NCBI GenBank assembly: GCA_963824985.1
Contig: CAWGRQ010000024.1
Span: 186,001-250,000 of the forward strand
Origin: JAFNAG01 sp963824985
GTDB lineage: Bacteria; Acidobacteriota; UBA6911
Length of the DNA stretch: 64,000 nucleotides
Direction of reading: 5' to 3'
Below, in pieces: positions 48,086 to 55,937 of this stretch (positions within the stretch are counted from its first letter, which is position 1; each line of letters opens with the position of its first letter). The position numbers were made by a program, and so were the translations under genes. Below the pieces are notes generated by a model. The model was not told the DNA's origin. It did no database searches and saw nothing but the letters and a program-made list of their open reading frames with translations.

Positions 48086-48211
48086 TCAAAGCGCCTCCCG
48101 GCACACACGGAAGCCATAGTCGCCGCTCCTGAGGCCGGGACCGTTCCAGTTGCGGCTGGAAACGCGGGCGCCCCTCGAATAGAAGTACCAGGACCCGCCC
48201 CGCAGGACCCT
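48086..48211 (-). other. Variable-region-like 3' end of the kinase-FGE gene
   Basis: The last 41 codons run from RVLRGGSW to the stop. Between GGSW and YGFRVCRE many codons are NNC or NNT at positions where FGE-type templates have AAC or AAT (TAC, TTC, TAT, AAC, AAC, GGT, CTC, AGC, GGC, GAC). That is what adenine-specific mutagenesis leaves. No template repeat was found in the window to confirm it. Confidence 0.55.
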
Positions 48212-50233
48212 ATACTGTCCCGAAGCGGGGCCCTTTGGGTCCGCGGCAGGGAAACTGCCGTAGTAGCTGTCGCCATACCAGTCCGAGCACCACTCCCAGA
48301 CATTTCCCAGCATGTCGTAGAGACCATATCTGTTTGGTTGCTTCTGACCCACCTGATGCGTCTTGCTACCTGAATTAGAGTCGTACCACGCGATTGCGTC
48401 AAGGTTGCCGTAATATGACCCGTCCGTACCCCCACGCGCGGCATATTCCCATTCCGCCTCGGTCGGCAGCCGGTAGCGATAGCCGTCTTTGACATCGTTC
48501 AGCTTCGCAATGAACTCCTGAACATCGTTCCAGCTGACTTCTTCCACCGGGAGTTGTTTATCACCTTTGAAATTGCTGGGATTATTCCCCATCACCCTGA
48601 CCCACTGCTCCTGTGTCACTTCCCATTTCCCTATTTCAAAGCTTCGCGAGATAGATACTTCATGGCGCGGCTTCTCGTCACTATTACACGAGTTGTCGCC
48701 TGACGAGCACCCCATCGTAAACCTCCCGGCAGGAATGATGACAAATTCGATTCCATAAGATTGGAATGCCTGCTTGTTATCGCCTCCGTTGCGGGGATTG
48801 ACCAGCCAGATAATAACCGCGACTATGCCCACCGCAACCAGTCCGATCGCGGCACGGCGGCCGTATTCGGGCTTTGCCACAGCCGGGGTTATCTTTTGGC
48901 GCTGAGTCTGCCGCCTTCGCACCTCGGCCGCGGCCTTTTCGGCGCGACAGCGATTAAGGGTAGCCTTGGCCTCGGCATTCGCGGGGCTGAGGCCAAGAGC
49001 TTCGTGCAATCTCGTTTCAGCCTCATTGAAGGCGCCGCGATCGAGATGGTAAAGAGCGGCGGCAACCAGCTCCGTCGCGGCCTTCTTCTTCTCTTCCTCT
49101 CCGGGGCGCACATTTTCTTGCTGTCGCCGCTGTTCCTCTTTTCTTCGATTCACCTCGATTTCGGCCTGCCCGCGCTGGGCCTCTTGGTTGATTTGCTCCT
49201 CCGCGCGTTGGCGGGCTTCTTCAACCTTGCGTCGTTCTTCGGCACGCAGCCGCTCTTCCTCGGCCCTGCGGCGCTCGGCGGCACGCATCTCCTCCGCTTT
49301 CCGTCTGCCTTCCCCGGTGCCGTCAAGTTCTTCACGAAGAGCACGGACGTAAGGGAAACGGCGTTCCGGCTTTTTCTCCAGGCACTTGAGCACGATAGCA
49401 CTCAGTACCGGAGAAACGCCTTTCGGAGGGTCGGGCACAATTTCGCGGATCTGATAGGCAATCTCTCCGGAACGGAACGGTGGTTCGCCGGTCAGCATTT
49501 CGTAGAGCACCACGCCGAGCGCATAGACATCGCTAGCCTCGTTGCTCTTGCCGACCAGCTGTTCGGGCGACATATACAGGAGAGTCCCGGAATCGACCTG
49601 GGAGGTCAGGCGGGAAACCGAGTCGCGGCACTCGCGCGCGATGCCGAAGTCGGCGATTTTGACCGCGCCGCTTTTCCCCAGGAGGATGTTCAGCGGCTTG
49701 ATGTCCCGATGGATCACCTTCTGGTCGTGCGCATGCTCGAGCCCCTTACAGGTCTCGATCGCGATACGCCGCGCCTCAGTTTCCTGGAGTTTTCCCTTAT
49801 CGGCGATGCGCTTTGCGAGCGTTTCGCCCTCGACGTACTCCATGATCAGGAACTTGACCAGCTCGCCGTCTTCAAAGTTATGAACCCGCACCACGTTGGG
49901 ATGCGCGAGGCTCATCGAGTGTCTGGCTTCGGCGATCAGCCGCTTGACCGCGCCTGGATCGCGGCTCAGCACGTCACGCAGCACTTTGATGGCGACGTGC
50001 GTCTCCAGCTTCTGGTCTTCCGCCAGATAAACGCGGCCCATGCCGCCCATTCCCAATTCTCCCAGGATCCGGTAACGGTTCGCCAAAACGGCGCCGACGG
50101 GCAGCCCATATTCGGTGTCAGCCGCCATGGGGGCCGGCTTGCTTCCCGGTGTCGATGAGCTGATCGCGCCGCCACAACCCGAGCAGTAGCGGGAACCATC
50201 GGCATTCGCGGCCCCGCAATGATTGCAGAACAT
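48086..50233 (-). CDS. Zinc-ribbon/Ser-Thr kinase/FGE-domain receptor kinase, DGR target protein
   Basis: 715 residues. A zinc ribbon (MFCNHCGAANADGSRYCSGC) precedes a protein kinase domain (GELGMGGMGRVYLAED, AIKVL, HRDIKPLNILL, IADFGIAR). A long charged coiled coil (AEERRRAEE-type, about 310-390) and a short helical repeat follow. One membrane helix (about 462-480) leads to an exported formylglycine-generating-enzyme-like C-type lectin domain (FVIIPAGRFTMG, YRLPTEAEWEYAARGG, YDMLGNVWEWCSDWYG). The protein ends in RVLRGGSW ... YGFRVCREAL, the usual site of DGR variation. The kinase probably signals when the lectin-like ectodomain binds a ligand. Confidence 0.85.
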   Translation of the reverse strand: MFCNHCGAANADGSRYCSGCGGAISSSTPGSKPAPMAADTEYGLPVGAVLANRYRILGELGMGGMGRVYLAEDQKLETHVAIKVLRDVLSRDPGAVKRLIAEARHSMSLAHPNVVRVHNFEDGELVKFLIMEYVEGETLAKRIADKGKLQETEARRIAIETCKGLEHAHDQKVIHRDIKPLNILLGKSGAVKIADFGIARECRDSVSRLTSQVDSGTLLYMSPEQLVGKSNEASDVYALGVVLYEMLTGEPPFRSGEIAYQIREIVPDPPKGVSPVLSAIVLKCLEKKPERRFPYVRALREELDGTGEGRRKAEEMRAAERRRAEEERLRAEERRKVEEARQRAEEQINQEAQRGQAEIEVNRRKEEQRRQQENVRPGEEEKKKAATELVAAALYHLDRGAFNEAETRLHEALGLSPANAEAKATLNRCRAEKAAAEVRRRQTQRQKITPAVAKPEYGRRAAIGLVAVGIVAVIIWLVNPRNGGDNKQAFQSYGIEFVIIPAGRFTMGCSSGDNSCNSDEKPRHEVSISRSFEIGKWEVTQEQWVRVMGNNPSNFKGDKQLPVEEVSWNDVQEFIAKLNDVKDGYRYRLPTEAEWEYAARGGTDGSYYGNLDAIAWYDSNSGSKTHQVGQKQPNRYGLYDMLGNVWEWCSDWYGDSYYGSFPAADPKGPASGQYRVLRGGSWYFYSRGARVSSRNWNGPGLRSGDYGFRVCREAL

Positions 50234-50522
50234 CCAGCCTCCTGTTTGATGGCGGCTACGTTCAGGCTGCAGCTCATCCAGCCAGAATTACGAGCACAAA
50301 CCGGTCCTATCCTACAATGTTGGGCCGGTGACGGTCTATCCGAAATGGGAAGTCGGGAACAGGCGGTCGCTATTGCTCTTGTTTAATGACAAGGGTGCAG
50401 TCCAAGTCCAGTCCAGATATTTTCACAGCTTCTTATCCCCGAATTCTCATGTTATGATCCACCCATCGCTTAAAAAGCAATTTCCTTACCTCACTCTATA
50501 GTTTTTCTTGGGGGCTCATGCC

Positions 50523-51221
50523 ATGTCACTAGGGAAAAAGGTTGCGGCGGAATTCATCGGCACATTCTGGCTGGTTTTCGGAGGCTGCGGCAGCGCCGTT
50601 CTGGCTGCGGCCTTCCCGGATCTCGGTATCGGGTTTCTCGGCGTTGCCCTGGCATTCGGACTCACGGTCCTGACCATGGCCTATGCAATCGGCCACATCT
50701 CGGGTTGTCATCTGAATCCTGCGGTTTCCATCGGGCTGTTGGCAGGGAAACGATTCCCCGCCAGAGAATTGCCGGCCTATATTCTTGCCCAGGTGTTGGG
50801 AGGCATTTTTGCCGGCGCGGTGCTGTTTTTTATTGCCAGTGGCAAGGCGGGTTTTGTCCTGGGAGGATTCGCGGCCAACGGCTATGCGGAGCATTCGCCC
50901 GGCGGCTATTCGATGGTCGCCTGTTTCATTGCCGAGGTAGTGTTGACATTCATGTTTCTGTTGATCATCCTCGGTTCCACCGATCGACGCGCTCCGCAGG
51001 GTTTTGCGCCCATTGCCATCGGACTCGCACTGACATTGATCCACCTGATCGGCATCCCGGTTACGAATCTGTCGGTAAACCCGGCGCGCAGCACCGGTCC
51101 GGCGGTTTTCGTCGGCGGTTGGGCATTACAGCAATTATGGCTGTTCTGGATCGCCCCAATCGTGGGTGCGGTGCTGGCAGGGGTGGTATATCCGGCCATT
51201 TGGGGCGGGCGGGAGGATTAA
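50523..51221 (+). CDS. aqpZ: Aquaporin Z (MIP family water channel)
   Basis: A 232-residue channel with six membrane helices and both pore motifs: SGCHLNPAVSIG and SVNPARSTGPA. The His and Arg of the selectivity filter fit a water-selective AqpZ. The start at 50523 (MSLGKKVAAEF) matches the family. It is followed after 21 bp by an exported amidohydrolase; a functional link is not evident. Confidence 0.93.
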   Translation: MSLGKKVAAEFIGTFWLVFGGCGSAVLAAAFPDLGIGFLGVALAFGLTVLTMAYAIGHISGCHLNPAVSIGLLAGKRFPARELPAYILAQVLGGIFAGAVLFFIASGKAGFVLGGFAANGYAEHSPGGYSMVACFIAEVVLTFMFLLIILGSTDRRAPQGFAPIAIGLALTLIHLIGIPVTNLSVNPARSTGPAVFVGGWALQQLWLFWIAPIVGAVLAGVVYPAIWGGRED

Positions 51222-51242
51222 TCTCTCTTGCAGGAGGCAGTC

Positions 51243-52598
51243 ATGAAAATGCGTGTCGTTGTGTTCTGCTTGTTTTTAGCCCTGTTGAGCGCCGGCGTTT
51301 CCCTCGCACAGCAGCCGACGCCGATCACGGCGATCAAGGCCGGCCGGCTGATCGATCCGGAAACCGGGACAGCATCGGCAAACCAGGTGATCCTGATCCA
51401 AGGCGAGAGGATCACTGCCGTGGGACCGAACCTGGCCATTCCGGCAGGTGCCACGGTCGTTGATCTCTCCAAGCTCACGGTCCTCCCCGGTCTCGTGGAT
51501 GCCCATACCCATATGGCAATGACCTACAAGGAGCAGCCGGAGAACAACTACTATTACCTCACGTACATCACGGACTCGACGCCGCTGCGAGCCATCCAGG
51601 CCGCATCCAACGGCATGCAGCTTCTCAATGCGGGTTTCACCGTCGTCCGCGACGTGGGCAACAACGCCCTCTATGCGGATGCGGCGCTCAGGCAGGCGAT
51701 TGAGCAGGGGTGGTTGCCGGGTCCGACCGTAATCCCATCTGGCCCGATGATCGGCAGCACCGGCGGCCAATTCTGGCCGACACCCGAAATGTACAAATAT
51801 CACAACATCATGTTCCCCGAATACATCGACGCCAACAGCGCCGATGAGATCGTGCGCGCGGTCCGTGAAAATATGCTGTTCGGCGCGCGGACCATCAAGC
51901 TGTGCATCGACTGCAAGCCGTGGGGTTACTCGGTGGACGATATCAAACTGGCCATCAGCGAGGCTGCCAAAGGCGGATGCAAGGTCGAAGGGCACGTGCA
52001 AACCGCCGACGGCGCGCAGCGCGCGATTGACGCCGGCGTTTACATCATCGCCCACAACAGCGCCCTCACCCCCGAACACCACCGCCAGATGGCGGAAAAG
52101 GGGATTTTCCTGGCCGGCACGGACACCCCGTTCACCCCCTACCGGGGAAGCGAAGCGGCATTCAAACGAACGGTCGCGAACCTGCGCGACGCATGGGAAA
52201 AGAAGGTGCCGCTCACTTACTCCACCGATTTCGATTATTGGAACGACCGCATGAAGGACGCGAAGACTGGAGCATGGCTGACGCGGGGCGAGTTGACGAT
52301 CAATTTTCTAGAAACCTGGAAGGCGGCCGGCATTCCTCAGGCCGATACCCTGCGCGCCCTGACGACCAACGGGTATCGAGCCGCCGATATTATTCAGGAT
52401 CGCGGCCCGATCAAGCCGGGCATGTTTGCCGACCTGATCGCCGTGGCCGGCAATCCTCTCGATAATATCGACGCCCTGCGCAATGTTCAATTTGTCATGA
52501 AAAACGGCCTGGTGTTCAAAAAAGACGGCGTGATGACGCCGGAAGCGTTCTTTCACCCGGGCCCGGTCAGAACTCCGAATGGCAGGTGGACCCGCTGA
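51243..52598 (+). CDS. Exported metal-dependent amidohydrolase (imidazolonepropionase-like)
   Basis: A 451-residue protein with a signal peptide (VVVFCLFLALLSAGVSLA). It has the urease-superfamily fold: GRLIDPETG, the metal site LPGLVDAHTHM, EGHVQTADG, AGTDTPF and the C-terminal IKPGMFADLIAVAGNPLDNI. Close relatives include prolidase-like and cyclic-imide hydrolases, so the substrate is open. GGAGG lies 8 nt before the ATG. Confidence 0.85.
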   Translation: MKMRVVVFCLFLALLSAGVSLAQQPTPITAIKAGRLIDPETGTASANQVILIQGERITAVGPNLAIPAGATVVDLSKLTVLPGLVDAHTHMAMTYKEQPENNYYYLTYITDSTPLRAIQAASNGMQLLNAGFTVVRDVGNNALYADAALRQAIEQGWLPGPTVIPSGPMIGSTGGQFWPTPEMYKYHNIMFPEYIDANSADEIVRAVRENMLFGARTIKLCIDCKPWGYSVDDIKLAISEAAKGGCKVEGHVQTADGAQRAIDAGVYIIAHNSALTPEHHRQMAEKGIFLAGTDTPFTPYRGSEAAFKRTVANLRDAWEKKVPLTYSTDFDYWNDRMKDAKTGAWLTRGELTINFLETWKAAGIPQADTLRALTTNGYRAADIIQDRGPIKPGMFADLIAVAGNPLDNIDALRNVQFVMKNGLVFKKDGVMTPEAFFHPGPVRTPNGRWTR

Positions 52599-52620
52599 TC
52601 CACCCGCAGAAAACCGGGGA

Positions 52621-52698
52621 CAGGCTGCGATTTCGCCGATTTTGATCCGTATCGGCTATTTCAATGAGGCGTGCGGAAATTGGCGAAATCGCAGCCTG
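52621..52698. repeat. Palindromic repeat, GGCTGCGATTTCGCC family
   Basis: The arms at 52621-52642 and 52677-52698 match as reverse complements over 22 bp with one mismatch, around a 34-bp loop. It lies between the amidohydrolase gene and the dapB fragment and could mark the breakpoint that truncated dapB. Confidence 0.75.
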
Positions 52699-52796
52699 CC
52701 GCCGAATTCTCTAACGGTCTTGTTGCACCCGGCACCCTGTGCCAGAATTGCCAGGTGAGCGGCGCGCAGCGGGCAGCCGCCGCCAGAGTAACCGCA

Positions 52797-52901
52797 ATGG
52801 AGACCGGCCTGAAGATCGCGCTCCTCGGCAGTGGCAAGATGGGGAAACTTGTCGAATGCCTGGCCGGAACACCGGCAGAACCTGAGTTGGTATCCAAATG
52901 A
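52797..52901 (+). pseudogene. dapB: Truncated dapB (dihydrodipicolinate reductase) N-terminal fragment
   Basis: 34 codons: METGLKIALLGSGKMGKLVE, then CLAGTPAEPELVSK and stop. This is the nucleotide-binding start of DapB (GxGxMG) and nothing more. The stop overlaps the dapD start as ATGA, so it could still couple translation of dapD. In relatives dapB and dapD are lysine-pathway neighbours, which makes a truncated dapB plausible; a chance small ORF cannot be excluded. Confidence 0.45.
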
Positions 52902-53734
52902 GCAATCTGGAGCAGGAAATCGGCAGGCTTTTCCAGAATCCGCACGGAGACGGGTTTAATTCTGAAGATGCCGACCTGTTTACTGAATTCAAGCATCGAC
53001 TCAATCGGGGCGAGGTGCGGGCCGCCCAGCCCGGCGCCGGGGGATGGAAAGTCAACCTGTGGGTCAAGCAGGGCATCCTTCTGGGCTTCCGCATGGGGGT
53101 GCTGAGGAGCTTTTCCATCAGCGATGAATTCCGGTATTTCGACAAACACACATTCCCGCTCAAACGTTTGACCATCGAGGACGGAGTTCGGGTGGTTCCA
53201 GGCGGCTCTGCTATTCGGGACGGCGTCTATCTGGGTAAGGGGATCACCTGCATGCCTCCCATGTACATCAATGTGGGAGCCTATGTCGGGGATGGAACCA
53301 TGATCGATTCGCATGCGCTCGTGGGTTCCTGCGCCCAGATAGGTAAGCGGGTCCACGTGAGCGCCGGCAGCCAGATTGGAGGCGTTCTGGAGCCCGTGGG
53401 TGCCCTGCCGGTCATCATAGAGGATGATGTTCTGGTAGGCGGCAATTGCGGCATTTACGAAGGCGCCATCGTACGCGAAGGCGCCGTTCTGGCGGCCGGG
53501 ACCATCCTGACGGGGGGGACACCCGTGTACGACCTGGTCACGGAAACGATCCTGCGCAGAGAGGGGAATCATCCGCTTGAAATCCCTCCGGGGGCCGTAG
53601 TTGTTCCCGGCGCACGTCAGATCACCCACGAGTGGGCCTCCAGGCACAGCCTCTCTGTCTACACTCCGATTATCATCAAATATCGTGATGCGAAGACGGA
53701 GACCAGCCTTCAGCTGGAAGAATTGCTGCGCTGA
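52898..53734 (+). CDS. dapD: Tetrahydrodipicolinate N-succinyltransferase
   Basis: A 278-residue left-handed beta-helix acyltransferase of the succinylase lysine/diaminopimelate pathway. Conserved blocks are VVPGGSAIRDG, GKGITCMPPMYINVGAYVG, GTMIDSHALVGSCAQIG and VHVSAGSQIGGVLEP. It provides meso-DAP for peptidoglycan. The ATG overlaps the stop of the dapB fragment. Confidence 0.94.
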   Translation: MSNLEQEIGRLFQNPHGDGFNSEDADLFTEFKHRLNRGEVRAAQPGAGGWKVNLWVKQGILLGFRMGVLRSFSISDEFRYFDKHTFPLKRLTIEDGVRVVPGGSAIRDGVYLGKGITCMPPMYINVGAYVGDGTMIDSHALVGSCAQIGKRVHVSAGSQIGGVLEPVGALPVIIEDDVLVGGNCGIYEGAIVREGAVLAAGTILTGGTPVYDLVTETILRREGNHPLEIPPGAVVVPGARQITHEWASRHSLSVYTPIIIKYRDAKTETSLQLEELLR

Positions 53735-53853
53735 CAGCGGGGAGATCTGAAGATTACCCTCGATCCCCCCAAATCCTTGACAGAAGATGGAATCTGGCTT
53801 ATGAATGGAAGCCAGGATCCCGTCAACTGGCGCCGGAAATCCTGGGAGGCGCG

Positions 53854-54165
53854 ATGAGCGAAAGTCCGCAGGTCTATCGCAAGGCCGAAGGGGTCATCCA
53901 CAGAGTCATCGGAGACGAACACGTGCTGATCCCGATTCGGCAAAACCTCGGGGATCTGCAGAATGTTTTCGCGCTGAACGACACCGCCGCCTTTATTTTC
54001 GATCAGGTCGACGGGGTCCGCAATTCCGCCCAGGTCTGCGCTCTGCTGGCCGAGCAGTGTTCTGTCCCTGCCGATCACATAGAGGTGGATGTAATGGGAT
54101 GCATGGCTGAACTGGCCGGACTCGGCCTCATCCGGTCGGCCGTCGACCCCAATTTGCCATCGTAG
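53854..54165 (+). CDS. PqqD-family peptide-binding chaperone (RiPP recognition element)
   Basis: 103 residues with the PqqD winged-helix pattern: NVFALNDTAAFIFDQVDG, then EVDVMGCMAELAGLGLI. Such proteins hold the leader of a precursor peptide for the radical SAM enzyme. GGGAGG precedes the ATG. The partner enzyme starts 8 bp downstream. Confidence 0.85.
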   Translation: MSESPQVYRKAEGVIHRVIGDEHVLIPIRQNLGDLQNVFALNDTAAFIFDQVDGVRNSAQVCALLAEQCSVPADHIEVDVMGCMAELAGLGLIRSAVDPNLPS

Positions 54166-54173
54166 GAACATCG

Positions 54174-55247
54174 ATGGAAACGCTGGCACTGTCATCGTTT
54201 GTGCAGGAACTCCTGGACCGGCGGCGATTGCCGCTCCAGGGGACGCTGGAACTCACCTTCCGCTGCAACATGAAATGCGGTTTTTGTTACTGTCCCGCCG
54301 ATTCAGGCAAAGCATCGGATCCGGAATTGAGCACTGCCGAGATGCACCGCATCGTCGACGAGGTTGCGGCCGCCGGCTGCCTGACTCTGCTGCTGACCGG
54401 GGGAGAACCGCTGCTGCGCAGCGACTTCAAGGATCTCTATCGATACATCCGGCAGCAAGGCATTTTTGTCACCCTGTTCACCAACGGCACGTGCCTGAAT
54501 GAAGAGGTGATGGATATCCTTTCTGAGTACCCTCCGAAAAAGGTGGAGATCACCCTGTATGGAGCCACGGAAGCAACCCACGAGCGGGTGACCGGGATTC
54601 GCGGATCTTTCACCTCCTGCATGCAGGGAATTGAGCTCCTTCTGGAACGGCGGCTGCCTCTGGCGTTGAAATCAACGATCTCCATCGACAATTATCGGGA
54701 GATCCAGATGATGGACCGGTACGCCCGGGAACGCGGGTTGGACTACCGCTGGGATCCTATGCTCGACCCGCATGTGGACGGAGGAGAGGAGCCCTGCAGG
54801 CATCGCCTCGATCCGGTTCAGATCGTAGCTCTCGACCGCCTGGATCCCGACAGGATCGCCGGCTTCCAGAGGCTTTGCGCCCGCACGCCACAGGCCGTCG
54901 ACCGCGAGCTTGTCTATATCTGCGGCGCCGGCCAAGGATCATTTCATATCGACCCCTACGGGCGGATGTCGATGTGCAGCATGACGCGCTATGCGCCCTA
55001 CGATCTCCGCCGAGGCACATTCGCCGAGGGATTTTACGACCACTTCCCGACGCTGCGCGACCAGCGATTAGGGGCGGAACAGGTTTCGCCGTGCACCGAA
55101 TGCAGGCTGATCAACCTGTGCACCAACTGTCCCGGGACGGCATTCCTGGAGAATGCCTGCGTCCACCAGCCGTCGCGGTTTCACTGCGAGGTGGCCAGAT
55201 TGCGCAGCCGGGAGGCGGATTCCCAGTTATTACCTCAACCCCAGTGA
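54174..55247 (+). CDS. Radical SAM/SPASM peptide maturase
   Basis: 357 residues. The radical SAM cluster motif is CNMKCGFC, followed by LLTGGEPLLR and VEITLYGA. The C-terminal SPASM/twitch domain has CGAGQGSFHIDPYGRMSMCS and CTECRLINLCTNCPG, which should bind one or two auxiliary 4Fe-4S clusters. Such enzymes make thioether or carbon-carbon links in ribosomal peptides. Neighbours (PqqD and a small Cys-containing peptide) support this role. Which link it makes is not readable from sequence. Confidence 0.88.
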   Translation: METLALSSFVQELLDRRRLPLQGTLELTFRCNMKCGFCYCPADSGKASDPELSTAEMHRIVDEVAAAGCLTLLLTGGEPLLRSDFKDLYRYIRQQGIFVTLFTNGTCLNEEVMDILSEYPPKKVEITLYGATEATHERVTGIRGSFTSCMQGIELLLERRLPLALKSTISIDNYREIQMMDRYARERGLDYRWDPMLDPHVDGGEEPCRHRLDPVQIVALDRLDPDRIAGFQRLCARTPQAVDRELVYICGAGQGSFHIDPYGRMSMCSMTRYAPYDLRRGTFAEGFYDHFPTLRDQRLGAEQVSPCTECRLINLCTNCPGTAFLENACVHQPSRFHCEVARLRSREADSQLLPQPQ

Positions 55248-55318
55248 GTCGGCTGCCGGGGCCGCACACCAACTCCGACAGTGAAAACACCATTTTCAAT
55301 CATTACGGAGAAGACACT

Positions 55319-55489
55319 ATGAAAACCGAACCGAACGCCAGGACGATGAAATATAAATCCCCCAAAATTCGCAGGGTGGTGCTGGAAAACAAAAAACCGC
55401 TGCTGGCCAGCTGCAAGGTGGAGAAGGCGGATAACCGCGGCTTGGGGCCCTGCCAGTCTGAAATGGGGGCGGTGTGCAAAGAGCCCTGA
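55319..55489 (+). CDS. Candidate RiPP precursor peptide, 56 residues, three cysteines
   Basis: A small gene with GGAG 9 nt before the ATG. The N-terminal 30 residues are charged and leader-like (MKYKSPKIRRVVLENKKPLL). The C-terminal part holds Cys32, Cys45 and Cys53 spaced through a Gly/Asp/Ser-rich stretch (ASCKVEKADNRGLGPC, QSEMGAVCKEP). Position directly after the maturase and before a peptidase supports a precursor role. Its sequence is not one I recognise. Confidence 0.65.
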   Translation: MKTEPNARTMKYKSPKIRRVVLENKKPLLASCKVEKADNRGLGPCQSEMGAVCKEP

Positions 55490-55554
55490 CTCCCCAGTCG
55501 GATTTGCCGCGCAGCTCATATTGCAGTCGGAAAGCCGGCAGAGATCAGCCGACC

Positions 55555-55905
55555 ATGGAGGCCTCTGCACGCGACTTTCGCTCAATCATGGAGCAATTGC
55601 TGCGTGACGGGAATTCGGTTCGTTTTGCCGTGCGTGGTGGAAGCATGGCGCCGAGCATTCTGCACCGGGAGATCGTCATTGTTGCTCCGGTCGCCGACCG
55701 GCCGCTCGAGACGGGCGATATCGTCCTCGTCGCCTCCAGATCGGAAGGGCTGAAGCTGCATCGCATCATTGCAATCCGCGGAAATGGACACGGAACCCGC
55801 ATCATTACCAAGGGGGATGCTACACGGATTCCGGACCGACCGGTCAGCCGCGCCGATGTGTTGGGGCGGGTCATCCGAATCGAAAAGACGTGCGGGCATG
55901 AATAG
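55555..55905 (+). CDS. S24/S26-family signal-peptidase-like protease
   Basis: 116 residues with the serine box VRGGSMAPSI, GDIVLV, LHRIIAI and ITKGDATRIPD. The His in place of the usual Lys follows the SipW/ER-type signal peptidases (Ser-His). No membrane anchor is evident. Located 65 bp after the candidate precursor, it may cut the leader off the modified peptide. Confidence 0.8.
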   Translation: MEASARDFRSIMEQLLRDGNSVRFAVRGGSMAPSILHREIVIVAPVADRPLETGDIVLVASRSEGLKLHRIIAIRGNGHGTRIITKGDATRIPDRPVSRADVLGRVIRIEKTCGHE

Positions 55906-55937
55906 ACCGATGGCACGTGACAAGCCGGGCCCGCGGA

